From the NCBI RefSeq assembly GCF_026013525.1, contig NZ_JAPDRA010000009.1, positions 124,001 through 188,000 on the forward strand: a DNA stretch of 64,000 nucleotides. Direction: 5' to 3'. The first letter of the stretch is position 1. Each line of letters starts with the position of its first letter. A program made the position numbers and the translations under genes. The DNA is from Sphingomonas canadensis. Its GTDB lineage: Bacteria; Pseudomonadota; Alphaproteobacteria; Sphingomonadales; Sphingomonadaceae. Below are positions 7,951 through 16,284 of this stretch, piece after piece. Under the pieces are notes generated by a model. That model saw only the letters and a list, made by a program, of their open reading frames with translations, did not search any database and was not told where the DNA came from.

Positions 7951-9575
7951 AGCCGCGACGCCCGCGTTTCCTGCGCGGTCAGGAACTCGACCAGCGCGGG
8001 CTGGCCGCGCAGCGTCGCCTCGATCCCGCGCCGGATCGCCGGCACGATCTGGTCCGGGGTGCTCACCTGCTCGCCATGGCCGCCCAGCGCGCGGGCGAAG
8101 GCGGCGTAATCGCCCGATATGTCGGTGGCGCGGAAACGTTCGGTCGCGACGGGCATGATCGGCAGCTCGATGGCCATGGCGGAGTTGTTGAGCAGGATCG
8201 AGAGGATCGGCAGGCGTTCGCGCACCGCCGTTTCGAAATCCATGCCGGTGAAGCCGATCGCGGCATCGCCCCACACGTTGATGCACAGCTTGTCCGGGCA
8301 GGCCAGCTTGGCCCCCATCGCGAGGCCGAGGCCATAGCCGAGTTGCGTCGATTTGCCCCAGCCGATGTAGCTCAGCGGCGTTCGCGACTTCCAATAGGGC
8401 GTGAGCTGGTCGCGCGGCGATCCGGCGTCATGGGTGATGATCGTGTTGGCGACATCCACCGTACGCTGCAGGTCCCACAGAACGCGATAGGGGCTGAGCG
8501 GCGTATCGTCGCTCTCCAGCAGCGGCAGCCACCCGGAAAGCCAGCGCGCCTCCACCTCGGCGATCTCGCGCGACACGGGGCCGGGATCGCGGGCGCCGTC
8601 CAGCCGTTCCCGGCATGCCGCGACCAGCATCGCCAGCGTCAGCTTCGCATCGCCTGCCAGCGCGTCGATGCACGGAACGCCCTTGTTGATGTCGGCGGGG
8701 TCCAGCGTGGCGTGGACGATCCGGGCGCCCGCCGGCATCGAAACGCCGAACGCAGTCTCCGAAAAACTGCATCCGATGCCGAAGATCAGGTCCGCGCGAT
8801 CGAGGAAATGGCGCAACTGCCCCGGGATCGCCGCGCCGCCGGAGCCCAGCGCCAGCGGGTGCGTCTCGTCGAAGCAGCTCTTGCCCTCCAGGCTGGTCGA
8901 AACCGGCGCGGCCAGCAGCTCGGCCAGTTCGCGCAGTTCGTCATAGGCCTCGGCCCAATGGACGCCCTGGCCGGCATGGATCACGAGCCGCTCGGCTGCG
9001 ATCAGCCGCTCCGCCACACGGGCCACCGCCTCCGGATCGGGCGCGGTGCGCACCGTCACCACCGGTTCATAGACGAGCGGCTGGGGCACCTCCTCCTCCA
9101 GCACGTCCCACGGCATCTCCACCAGCGCGGGCCGCAGCCGTCCGTTGCGCAGCGCAGAGAAGGCGCGGCGCAGAATCGCGGGCGTGTCCTCCGCACGGAG
9201 GATCGGCTCGCACGTCTTGGTGATGTCGCGCATGGAGACGCTGGCGTTGTAATTGTCCGGCACATGCGCCAGCCGCCGCGCATAGCCCTGCGGCAGCACC
9301 AGCACGGGCACGCTTTCCGAATATGCCTGGGCGACGCCGCCATAGGCATTTTCGGTGCCCGGGCCGTGCTGCATCGCGAAAACGCCCATCCGCTTGCCGC
9401 GCGTCATCCGCGACAGCGCGTCGGCCATGTGCAGGCCGGTACGTTCCTGGCGGACGATCACGGTACGAATACCCCCGGCCGCCGCCTGCTCCAGCACGGC
9501 GTTGCGGGGGTATCCGAAGATGACGTCTACATTTTCGCGCTTCAGAATCTCGGCAATCGCCGCACTGACCTTCAT
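7947..9575 (-). CDS. Thiamine diphosphate-dependent enzyme (acetolactate synthase-like)
   Basis: A 542-residue protein with the three ThDP-enzyme domains. The N-terminal PYR domain has the catalytic Glu44 in VRQERTGLHMADA. A central domain carries the GIGCSFSETAFG nucleotide-like fold. The C-terminal PP domain has the GDA...NN cofactor signature (GDAAIGFTG to ILLNN). The family covers acetolactate synthase, oxalyl-CoA decarboxylase, benzoylformate decarboxylase and carboligases; I cannot decide the reaction. The start is ATG at 9575 (TGATG overlap with the TauD-like stop) or GTG at 9578. A role in decarboxylating a 2-oxoacid made by the neighbouring oxygenases is plausible. Confidence 0.8.
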   Translation of the reverse strand: MKVSAAIAEILKRENVDVIFGYPRNAVLEQAAAGGIRTVIVRQERTGLHMADALSRMTRGKRMGVFAMQHGPGTENAYGGVAQAYSESVPVLVLPQGYARRLAHVPDNYNASVSMRDITKTCEPILRAEDTPAILRRAFSALRNGRLRPALVEMPWDVLEEEVPQPLVYEPVVTVRTAPDPEAVARVAERLIAAERLVIHAGQGVHWAEAYDELRELAELLAAPVSTSLEGKSCFDETHPLALGSGGAAIPGQLRHFLDRADLIFGIGCSFSETAFGVSMPAGARIVHATLDPADINKGVPCIDALAGDAKLTLAMLVAACRERLDGARDPGPVSREIAEVEARWLSGWLPLLESDDTPLSPYRVLWDLQRTVDVANTIITHDAGSPRDQLTPYWKSRTPLSYIGWGKSTQLGYGLGLAMGAKLACPDKLCINVWGDAAIGFTGMDFETAVRERLPILSILLNNSAMAIELPIMPVATERFRATDISGDYAAFARALGGHGEQVSTPDQIVPAIRRGIEATLRGQPALVEFLTAQETRASRL

Positions 9576-10525
9576 CACCGGGGCAGACTTCCCGGCCCCA
9601 GCGGACGCTCGCCGATCACGGTGGTGCGGATCAGGTGGCGCCGTTCGTACTTGAAGTCATGGACGCCGCGGTGAAGCGTGAAACGATTGTCCCACACGAT
9701 CAGCGTGTCCTTCTTCCACTTGATCCGGCAGTGATAATGAAGGTGCTGCGCCAGGCTCTGGAGATAGGCGAGCAGCGCCTTGCTCTCGTCCTCGCTCCAG
9801 CCCACGAAGCGCTTGAAATAGGCGCTGGTGGCGAACAGCGCCTTGCGCCCCGTTTCCGGGTGGACGCGCACCGCCGGGTGGATGCTCTCAAGCTGGTCCT
9901 CGCCGAAATCATGGCTCTCGCGCAGCCGCAGCCGCTTCTCGGGCGCCAGCTTTTCGTTCTTCGACCAGATATCCTTGCCCGAATAGACGACCTGCAGCCC
10001 GTCCAGCAGCGCCTTCATGCCGTCGGACAGATGCTCATAGACCAGATAGGCGTTGGAAAAGGCGGTATCGCCGCCCCATTGCGGCACCTCCAGCGAGCGC
10101 ATCACGATGCACTTGGGCGGGCGCGGCAGGAAGGGGCTGTCGGTATGGAAATGCTCGAAGGAGGGAACGACGTTCTCGGGCTCGTGCGCTTCGCGGCGCA
10201 CCTCCTGCATGTCGCGGTGGCCGTCATAGATCGGCGCCTGAGGCAGTTCGGTGATCTCGCCGAAATAGCGCGAGAAGGCCTTGTGCTGCTCCGGCGTCAG
10301 ATCCTGGTCGCGGAACACGATGACAAGGAACTGCTCGAACGCCTTCATCACCTCCGCCAGCACCGCGTCGCTCAGCGGCTCGCGCAGGTCGACGCCGCTG
10401 ATCTCGCAACCGCAGGCGCCGGAGATCGGCTCCACGCCGATGTGCCGGAACTCGGGCATCGGCAACCCGGCCACGATGGGCGTACCGACGGTGCCGCCAT
10501 TGTCTACCACGGATAACTTGCGCAC
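9575..10525 (-). CDS. TauD/TfdA-family 2-oxoglutarate-dependent dioxygenase
   Basis: A 316-residue non-heme iron oxygenase. The metal triad is H127-T-D129 (HFHTDSPF) with the distal H285 in WDNRFTLH; a C-terminal arginine (R296 or R300) would bind 2-oxoglutarate. The family hydroxylates taurine, 2,4-D, alkyl sulfates and similar acids, often releasing a leaving group. The start is GTG at 10525, supported by GGGAG 8 nt upstream. It is first in the six-gene operon and its stop overlaps the ThDP enzyme start. A strong hairpin (10562-10593) separates it from the TonB receptor gene. The substrate is unknown. Confidence 0.85.
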   Translation of the reverse strand: MRKLSVVDNGGTVGTPIVAGLPMPEFRHIGVEPISGACGCEISGVDLREPLSDAVLAEVMKAFEQFLVIVFRDQDLTPEQHKAFSRYFGEITELPQAPIYDGHRDMQEVRREAHEPENVVPSFEHFHTDSPFLPRPPKCIVMRSLEVPQWGGDTAFSNAYLVYEHLSDGMKALLDGLQVVYSGKDIWSKNEKLAPEKRLRLRESHDFGEDQLESIHPAVRVHPETGRKALFATSAYFKRFVGWSEDESKALLAYLQSLAQHLHYHCRIKWKKDTLIVWDNRFTLHRGVHDFKYERRHLIRTTVIGERPLGPGSLPR

Positions 10526-10561
10526 GTCGGATACTCCCTGACCGGACCGGATGATTTGGGT

Positions 10562-10593
10562 GGCCCGGGCGGCGCACCAGCGCCGCCCGGGCC
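10562..10593. terminator. Perfect 14-bp stem hairpin after the TonB receptor gene
   Basis: GGCCCGGGCGGCGC, a 4-nt loop ACCA, then the exact complement form a very stable hairpin between the TonB receptor stop (10602) and the TauD-like start (10525). On the transcribed minus strand no T-run follows, so it may be a Rho-aided terminator, an attenuator or an mRNA-stabilising stem that separates receptor and operon expression. Confidence 0.55.
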
Positions 10594-10601
10594 TGCCGCC
10601 A

Positions 10602-13049
10602 TCAGAAGCGGCGCTTGATGGTCAACGCCCAGGTCCGGGGCTCGGCGGGCGAGCCCTGGATCGAGTTGGTCGACCCGCGATTGTCGAAGATGTCGGTATA
10701 GTAGAATTTGTCGGTGAGGTTGCGCACCTCGGCCGAGAATTCCCAGTCGCTGCCTTCCGGAACGAAGGACAGGCGGGCGTTCACCAGCGTGCGTCCCTGC
10801 ACCAGGCCGAACACGTCCACGCCGCCGGTGGCCGCATCGACGTTGTTCGCGTTGCGGTTGAACGCATCCTCGTGCGTCATGTCGACGCGCGGGGTGATGG
10901 TGCCGAAGGGCGCCTCGATCTGGTACTGGGCGCCGATGCTCCACTGCCACGGCGAGATATAGACGCCCTTGTCCTCAAGCCCGATGCCGGCGGTTGCCGC
11001 GATCGCGCTGATCGAGGTGTACTTGAAGTTCAGATACGCCAGCGACGCATCGATCGAGAGGCCGCGCACCGGGCGCAGCGACAGCTCGGTCTCGAAGCCC
11101 TTCACCGTCGCCTTGCCGGCGTTGAGCGGCAGCGCGCAGGGCGTTGCCGGAGCGCCGGTCAGCGGACAGCTCGACACCGAAACCAGGATGTCGTTGTACT
11201 TGTTGATGAAGGCGGATGCGTTCAGGCGCACCTTGCGATCGAAGAAATCGCTCTTGAAGCCGGCCTCATAGGCGTCGAGCGTCTCCGGCCCGTGCGGCAG
11301 CGCCTGGGCGGGGAAGAACGGACGCGGATTGATGCCGCCGCCCTTGAAGCCCGTCGAGAACTGGGCATAGGCCATCAGCCCGTCGGTGAAGCGATACTGC
11401 GCGGCAACGCGATAGTCGAAGCGATCGCCGCTGTACTCGCCGACCAGCCCGTTGAGCGGAGCCAGCGAAGCCGGCACCGCGCCGCCGGTCGACGAACCCG
11501 GAATGCCCAAGCGGCCATAGATGAACTGCTTCTTCTGGTCCGTGTAGCGCAGGCCGCCGACCAGCGTCAGATTCTCGATCGGAGTCACCTCGGCGTTGAT
11601 GAACGCGGCCTTGGTGGTCGCCGGGATCGAGTTATCCTCGATGAAGTTCAGCGTGGTCAGCGTGACGCGCGAACGGTTGCGGCTGCGCTTGTGGAAATAG
11701 AAGCCGCCCACGGTGACATGGATGATATCGGCCAGCTCGGCCGACAGGCGGACCTCCTGGCTGAACTGGCGGTTGAAGATCTGGTTCGCCTGGATCGTAG
11801 GCGACAGCGGCGAGCCATCGGCCGAGGAATAGACGCCGTCGAACTTGCGATAGGAGGTGATCGAGGTGAGGTTCACCTTGTCCGCCAGATCGGCGCTGAT
11901 CGTGGCCGACAGGCCCCAGCTATCGATCGCCGACTTGAGCGGCGCCTGCCACGCCGCGGTGCCGTCCCGCGGGGCCAGATCGGTGTAGTTCTCGTAGCTG
12001 GTGTACGGGCTGTGGCTGAACGTGTCCTGGGCGAAGTTGCCATAGGGCGAGTAGCTGATGAACTGCGACCCCGTGGAGGTGCCGTAGACATTGCCGTTCA
12101 GCACATAGGCCGCCGACGCCGGGGTGGCGACACCCGTCAGCATCGCGCCGGGCACCGCATTGCGGCCGACGTAGATCAGCGTGGTCGGCCCGGGCTCACT
12201 GTTATCCTCGGTGACGTCGCCCGCCAGGTCGACGGTGATGCTCGACGAGGGCTTCCAGCGCAGCGCCAGGCGCGCCGCGACATAATCCTTGCCGCCTTCG
12301 GTGCCCAGCTTGCAGCCGTTGCCGGTGACGGAGGTGGGAACCGTCGAGCCCGGATGGGTGCAGGCATAGTCATAGCGGGTGACGTAGCCGTCCTTGTGGA
12401 CGCCCGCCGCCGAAATGCGCGCGTAGAGCGTGTCCGGAACCAGCGTGAAGTTCGTCGCGCCCTTCACCTCGACGCGGTTGAAGCTGCCGATGGTGGCGGA
12501 AAGATAGCCGTCGGTCGAATCGTCAGGCTTCTTCGAATAGAGCTTGATCGCGCCGCCGATCGAGTTCTGGCCGGCCAGCGTGCCCTGGGGGCCGCGCAGG
12601 ATCTCGACGCGGTCGAGGTCGACCAGGTTCAGCATCGATCCGTGCAGCGTCGGCAGATAGACGTCGTCGACATAAAGGCCGACGCCCGGCTCAAGCGCGA
12701 AGGTGGTGTCGCGCTGGCCGACGCCGCGGATATACGCCACCACGGCGGGGCCATAGGTCGCCGGCGTCTGGCGCAGCGTGACGTTCGGCGCCGATCCGCC
12801 AAGATCGGCCAGGTTGGTCTGGCCCCGCGCCTCAAGCGTGTCGCCGGTCACCGCGGTGATAGCGAGCGGAACGTCCTGAAGATTCTGGTCGCGGAACTGC
12901 GCGGTGACGACGATCTCCCCATCGTCGGCCGCCTCGCTGTCCTTCGACTGGGTATCGCCCTGCGCGGCGGCAGGCACGGCGGCGCCGAGCGCTCCCGCAA
13001 GTGCCAGCAGCGAAGCCGCCGCCTGGAGCCTGGTAAGCTGGAAAGCCAT
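10602..13049 (-). CDS. TonB-dependent outer-membrane receptor
   Basis: An 815-residue receptor. A signal peptide (MAFQLTRLQAAASLLALAGA..., cleavage near AAAQ, residue 30) precedes a TonB-box-like EIVVTAQ and a plug domain with RDQNLQDVPLAITAVTG and RGPQGTLAGQNSIGGAIKLYSKKP. The remaining ~650 residues are a 22-strand barrel ending in aromatic RRF. The start is fixed by GGGGAGGA just before ATG at 13049. These proteins import scarce or bulky substrates with energy from TonB-ExbBD, and in sphingomonads are often dedicated to aromatic or sugar catabolic clusters. The upstream region carries a GTTGA-N4-TCAAC site and twin TTCCGGAA palindromes. Confidence 0.93.
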   Translation of the reverse strand: MAFQLTRLQAAASLLALAGALGAAVPAAAQGDTQSKDSEAADDGEIVVTAQFRDQNLQDVPLAITAVTGDTLEARGQTNLADLGGSAPNVTLRQTPATYGPAVVAYIRGVGQRDTTFALEPGVGLYVDDVYLPTLHGSMLNLVDLDRVEILRGPQGTLAGQNSIGGAIKLYSKKPDDSTDGYLSATIGSFNRVEVKGATNFTLVPDTLYARISAAGVHKDGYVTRYDYACTHPGSTVPTSVTGNGCKLGTEGGKDYVAARLALRWKPSSSITVDLAGDVTEDNSEPGPTTLIYVGRNAVPGAMLTGVATPASAAYVLNGNVYGTSTGSQFISYSPYGNFAQDTFSHSPYTSYENYTDLAPRDGTAAWQAPLKSAIDSWGLSATISADLADKVNLTSITSYRKFDGVYSSADGSPLSPTIQANQIFNRQFSQEVRLSAELADIIHVTVGGFYFHKRSRNRSRVTLTTLNFIEDNSIPATTKAAFINAEVTPIENLTLVGGLRYTDQKKQFIYGRLGIPGSSTGGAVPASLAPLNGLVGEYSGDRFDYRVAAQYRFTDGLMAYAQFSTGFKGGGINPRPFFPAQALPHGPETLDAYEAGFKSDFFDRKVRLNASAFINKYNDILVSVSSCPLTGAPATPCALPLNAGKATVKGFETELSLRPVRGLSIDASLAYLNFKYTSISAIAATAGIGLEDKGVYISPWQWSIGAQYQIEAPFGTITPRVDMTHEDAFNRNANNVDAATGGVDVFGLVQGRTLVNARLSFVPEGSDWEFSAEVRNLTDKFYYTDIFDNRGSTNSIQGSPAEPRTWALTIKRRF

Positions 13050-13108
13050 TCTGATCCTCCCCGAATTGCACGCCTGCCTTTTCCGGCATAGCGTGCGCTA
13101 AGGGATAT

Positions 13109-13122
13109 GTTGATCAATCAAC
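13109..13122. promoter_or_regulatory. Operator-like site GTTGATCAATCAAC upstream of TonB receptor
   Basis: A 14-bp near-palindrome with arms GTTGA/TCAAC around 4 bp, about 60 bp upstream of the receptor start. Two further copies lie in the iclR-snoaL and DUF3237-marR divergent regions. The binder may be the IclR or the MarR protein; the sequence does not decide. Confidence 0.55.
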
Positions 13123-13133
13123 TGTCAAGTTGC

Positions 13134-13164
13134 ATTCCGGAAAACGAAACTAGATTTCCGGAAT
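13134..13164. promoter_or_regulatory. Twin TTCCGGAA palindromes, 21 bp centre to centre
   Basis: ATTCCGGAAA at 13134-13143 and TTTCCGGAAT at 13155-13164 form a perfect inverted repeat with an 11-bp spacer. Each arm also contains the palindrome TTCCGGAA. The 21-bp spacing places both on one DNA face, as expected for a tetrameric regulator such as an IclR protein. The site lies between iclR and the TonB receptor gene. Confidence 0.45.
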
Positions 13165-13217
13165 ACGGAATGGCTTTTCCGGTCGTTTCGGCTGCGCTCA
13201 TCGCGGATGCGAATTCC

Positions 13218-13985
13218 TCAGCTATGCGAAATGGCCGCCATTTCGCTGAGCCGCCGCGCCGCGCCGCGGACGGCGAGCGCCAGATCGTCCTCCAGGTGGA
13301 GCTGATAGCGTTTGGACGGCATCGTCACGCCGATGCACCCCAGGATCTCGCGCTCCGCGCCGAAGACCGGGCCGGAAACGCCGGCGATGTCGATCGCCGG
13401 ATCATAATATCGGGCCACGCCCTCCACACGGATGGCGGCGAGCTCCGCCTCCATCTCCTTGCGGGTCGATCGGGCGCGGCCGGTGAGCGGCCCCGTGCTG
13501 TTTTCGCGCATCACCGCCTCGATCTCGCCGGGCGGGAGGAACGCCAGCACGGCCCGGCCAAGCGACCCCCAGGGCAGCGATATCTCCCCTCCCCGCTCCA
13601 CCGCGAAACGCAGCGGATGCGGGGTATGGACCATTTCCGAGATGATCGCCCTGCGCTGCGCCGGGCTGTAGACGCACAGCACCGCGGTTTCGTGAAACTG
13701 TTCCACCAGGTCCTGCAGCAACGGCCGGGCGCTGCGCCCAAGATCGAATCGCGCCACCAGTTGCGAGGCCAGCCGGTGCAGCTCCCGCCCGGGCCGGTAG
13801 CTCTGCCCCGCCCCGCGCTCGACCAGGCCGGAGCGCAGCATCACCTGCAGCAAACGATGCACCGAGCTGACCGGCAGGTCCGCACGCAACGCAAGCTCGC
13901 CCAGCGCGAACCGCGGCGGGCCGCTGGCGATGAGCTTCAGCAGATACGCAAGCCTGTCGGCCGCACCCTTTGGCACCATGGTCAC
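13218..13985 (-). CDS. IclR-family transcriptional regulator
   Basis: A 255-residue regulator. The N-terminal winged helix (about residues 5-65: ALGELALRADLPVSSVHRLLQVMLRSGLVE) binds DNA. The C-terminal IclR effector domain shows GSLGRAVLAFLPP and VSGPVFGAEREILGCIGVTMP, a typical ligand-binding GAF-like fold. The start is GTG 13985 or ATG 13979; neither has a strong ribosome site. IclR proteins control aromatic and acid catabolism. This one sits between the TonB receptor promoter and a SnoaL-MFS operon, and a 14-bp palindrome lies just upstream of it. It is a candidate local regulator of region 1. Confidence 0.88.
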   Translation of the reverse strand: MTMVPKGAADRLAYLLKLIASGPPRFALGELALRADLPVSSVHRLLQVMLRSGLVERGAGQSYRPGRELHRLASQLVARFDLGRSARPLLQDLVEQFHETAVLCVYSPAQRRAIISEMVHTPHPLRFAVERGGEISLPWGSLGRAVLAFLPPGEIEAVMRENSTGPLTGRARSTRKEMEAELAAIRVEGVARYYDPAIDIAGVSGPVFGAEREILGCIGVTMPSKRYQLHLEDDLALAVRGAARRLSEMAAISHS

Positions 13986-14004
13986 GTCGTGGCTCGATTC
14001 TGTT

Positions 14005-14018
14005 GTTGATCGATCAAC
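14005..14018. promoter_or_regulatory. Perfect palindrome GTTGATCGATCAAC between iclR and snoaL
   Basis: This 14-bp perfect palindrome lies in the divergent region, about 20 bp before iclR and 49 bp before the SnoaL-like start. It shares GTTGA-N4-TCAAC with sites at 13109 and 18463. The position suits autoregulation of iclR together with control of the divergent operon. Confidence 0.6.
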
Positions 14019-14066
14019 TTAATTGCCCGATGTAAACGCTCCAAGCCAAGGGGAGGAGCGCCGGCG

Positions 14067-14471
14067 ATGCCGCTGCGTGCCATGTTCGAGGAATATATCG
14101 CGGAGTTCAACGCGGGAAACGCGAGCGGGTACAGCCGTTTCTACGCGCCGGATGTCGCCTTCCGGAATGGCGCGGGCGATTCGCTCAGGGGCGCGCAGGC
14201 GATCGTCGATTATTATACCGGGCTGAAGGCGGACGTGGCGCGATCGATCGCGGTGCAGGGCCTGCTGACCGGCGAACGCAGCATCGCCGCGGCGCTGGCG
14301 TCCCAGTTCACCGCGCTTTCCGATCATGTCGTGATCGGCCCCACCACGCTCAGGTCCGGCGACCGGCTGTCGATCGAGAGCATCGCGCTCTATGAGATCG
14401 AGGACGGCAGGTTCGCGCGGATCGAGGCCACGACGCTGCGCCGCGCCGTTTTGCGTAAGGATGAGATATGA
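14067..14471 (+). CDS. SnoaL-like (NTF2 fold) protein
   Basis: A 134-residue single-domain protein with the NTF2/SnoaL pattern: an N-terminal helix FEEYIAEFNAGNASGYSRFYAPDVAF, then GAQAIVDYY, and strands ending in YEIEDGRFARIEA. Such proteins are small cyclases, isomerases or ligand binders. The ribosome site GGGGAGGAG precedes ATG at 14067. Its stop overlaps the next MFS start by 4 bp (ATGA), so the two form an operon divergent from iclR. The function is not predictable beyond a role in the local pathway. Confidence 0.78.
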   Translation: MPLRAMFEEYIAEFNAGNASGYSRFYAPDVAFRNGAGDSLRGAQAIVDYYTGLKADVARSIAVQGLLTGERSIAAALASQFTALSDHVVIGPTTLRSGDRLSIESIALYEIEDGRFARIEATTLRRAVLRKDEI

Positions 14472-15838
14472 ACACCAGTGAGAACGGCGCCGAGGCCGGC
14501 GCCTATCCGCGCCGCCTGATGATCTTCATGCTGTTCCTGATCTGCGTGCTGAACTTCGCGGACCGGGCGGTGTTCTCCGCGCTGGCGCAGGTGATCAAGG
14601 CCGACCTGCGGCTGACCGATCTTCAGCTCGGGCTGCTGCAGGGGCTGGTGTTCGCGCTGCTCTACGCGGCCGTGGGCCTGCCGATCGGGCTTATGGCCGA
14701 ACGCTTTTCGCGCAAGCGGATCATCGCCGGGGCCACCGCGATCTGGTCCGCCGCCACGCTGGCGACCGGGCTGGCGGGCAGCTTCGCCCAGCTCGCCGCA
14801 TCGCGGCTGATCGTCGGCATGGGCGAGGCGGGCTTCACCCCGCCCACGGCATCGATGGTGGCGGACGTGACCCCGCGCAACCGCCGCGCATCGACGATGG
14901 CACTGGTGATGCTGGGCACGCCGGCGGGCATCTTCCTGGGCGCGACGCTGGCGGGGCTCATCGCATCGCACTGGGACTGGCGCACCGCGTTCCTGGCGTT
15001 CGGCCTGCCGGGAATCGTGATCGCGCTGATCTTCGTCTGGATCGTGCCCGAGCCGGTGCGCGGACAGGCCGATGGCGCCGCCGCGTCAAAGGAACCCGCG
15101 CCGCCGGTAGGCGTGTTCCTGCGCGCGGTCGCGAGCAATCGCCCGCTGGTCTGGGTGATCGCGGGGGGCAGCCTGGCGGGCTTCGGCATGACCTCCATCT
15201 CCCAGTTCCTGGCGGTGTTCCTGGCGCGCACCTTCGATCTGGGCGTGCGCGAGGCGGCGGCCAGCTTTGGCAGCGTATCGGGCATCTCGATCGCCGTCGG
15301 CCTGCTCGTCGGCAGCTTCGGCACCGACCTGCTTTCGCGGCGCGATCCGCGCTGGCCGGCCTGGGGCGCCGCGATCGGGCTGGTGTGTGCGCCGCCGATC
15401 TATTGGGCGGCGTTCCACGCATCGTCGTTCGCGATGTCGATCGTGCTGCTGCTGATCGCGGGATCGTTCCTGCTGATGTTCTTCGGCCCCACCACGGGGA
15501 TGATCCAGAACCTGCTGCCCGCCCGCATGCGCGCGAGCGGCGTGGCGCTGTACACGCTGCTCTACACGCTGATCGGATCGGGCCTGGGGCCGGTGTTCGT
15601 CGGCGGGATGAGCGACGTGTTCGGCGCGCGGGCCTATGCCGGAGACTATGCGGCCGCCTGTCCCAGCGGGCTCGCGCCCAAGGGCGCCACGGCGGCGCAG
15701 GCGGCCGCTTGCGCCGAAGCCTCGGCCGCCGGGATGCAGATGGCGCTTACGCTCGCGGTATTGTCGTTCCTGGTTGCCGCCTTCTGCTTCTTGCGCGCGG
15801 CGCCGGGGCTACGCCAGCACGCTCAGACCAGCGCGTAA
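14468..15838 (+). CDS. MFS transporter, spinster-like
   Basis: A 456-residue permease with twelve hydrophobic helices. Helix 1 carries NFADRAVFSALAQ and the loop after helix 2 carries LMAERFSRKR, the pattern of spinster-like carriers. A loop of about 20 residues with several cysteines and alanines (AACPSG..AACAEA) lies before the last helix. It is translated with the upstream SnoaL gene. Its 3' end overlaps the convergent DUF3237 gene by 16 bp. It is probably a second inner-membrane importer or exporter for the catabolic island. Confidence 0.85.
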   Translation: MNTSENGAEAGAYPRRLMIFMLFLICVLNFADRAVFSALAQVIKADLRLTDLQLGLLQGLVFALLYAAVGLPIGLMAERFSRKRIIAGATAIWSAATLATGLAGSFAQLAASRLIVGMGEAGFTPPTASMVADVTPRNRRASTMALVMLGTPAGIFLGATLAGLIASHWDWRTAFLAFGLPGIVIALIFVWIVPEPVRGQADGAAASKEPAPPVGVFLRAVASNRPLVWVIAGGSLAGFGMTSISQFLAVFLARTFDLGVREAAASFGSVSGISIAVGLLVGSFGTDLLSRRDPRWPAWGAAIGLVCAPPIYWAAFHASSFAMSIVLLLIAGSFLLMFFGPTTGMIQNLLPARMRASGVALYTLLYTLIGSGLGPVFVGGMSDVFGARAYAGDYAAACPSGLAPKGATAAQAAACAEASAAGMQMALTLAVLSFLVAAFCFLRAAPGLRQHAQTSA

Positions 15839-16284
15839 TAGCGGAACAGCGAGCGGTCCGGATCGGTCCGGCGCTCGCCGCCGCCCACGATCACCGTGCG
15901 CGTCAGCCAGTCGTGTGGCCCGGCCGGCACGCGAAAATAGGGCGTCAGGCGGAAATAGGAGGGCTGCGGCTCGCCCGGCTTGGGGCGGACCAGATAGCCC
16001 ATATTGCGGATGTAGATCATCGTCCCGTCGTCCGCCTGGAGCAGATAATGGGCGGCCAGCTCGATCGTCCCGTCGTCGCGAACCGTGGCATAATCGGCGC
16101 CGCTGTGGGGCACCACCGTGCCGCTGAGCCGCGGGCCGGAGATGGTGCCGCCGATCGCGGGCGTATAGCCCTGACTGCCGCCGCCGGGCAGCGGGCCGAA
16201 GATCGCGCGATCGGCGCCGAACAGCACCTCGATATCGAAGACATGCTCCAGGCGGCAGTCTGCCGGGCTTGCTGCGGGGCTCAT
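15823..16284 (-). CDS. DUF3237 protein, copy 1
   Basis: A 153-residue protein of the DUF3237 (UPF0311) family, recognisable by LEHVFDIEVLFG near the N terminus, RLSGTVVPHSGADYATVRDDGTIELAAHYLLQADDGTMIYI in the middle and YFRLTPYFRVPAGPHDWLTRTVIVG at the C terminus. The family is a beta-barrel of unknown biochemical role that recurs in aromatic catabolic loci. The start ATG at 16284 overlaps the CocE-like hydrolase stop by 4 bp. A second, longer copy is encoded upstream of the hydrolase. Confidence 0.8.
   Translation of the reverse strand: MSPAASPADCRLEHVFDIEVLFGADRAIFGPLPGGGSQGYTPAIGGTISGPRLSGTVVPHSGADYATVRDDGTIELAAHYLLQADDGTMIYIRNMGYLVRPKPGEPQPSYFRLTPYFRVPAGPHDWLTRTVIVGGGERRTDPDRSLFRYYALV

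Noticed and set aside
10551..13091. A long open frame antisense to the TonB receptor
   Set aside because: Its translation is rich in Arg, Ala and Gly without any domain, and it mirrors the receptor codons in a high-GC sequence. The receptor on the other strand has a signal peptide, plug and barrel.
14157..14164. A further TTCCGGAA copy
   Set aside because: It lies inside the SnoaL-like coding sequence and is not symmetrical beyond 8 bp, so chance is the simplest explanation.
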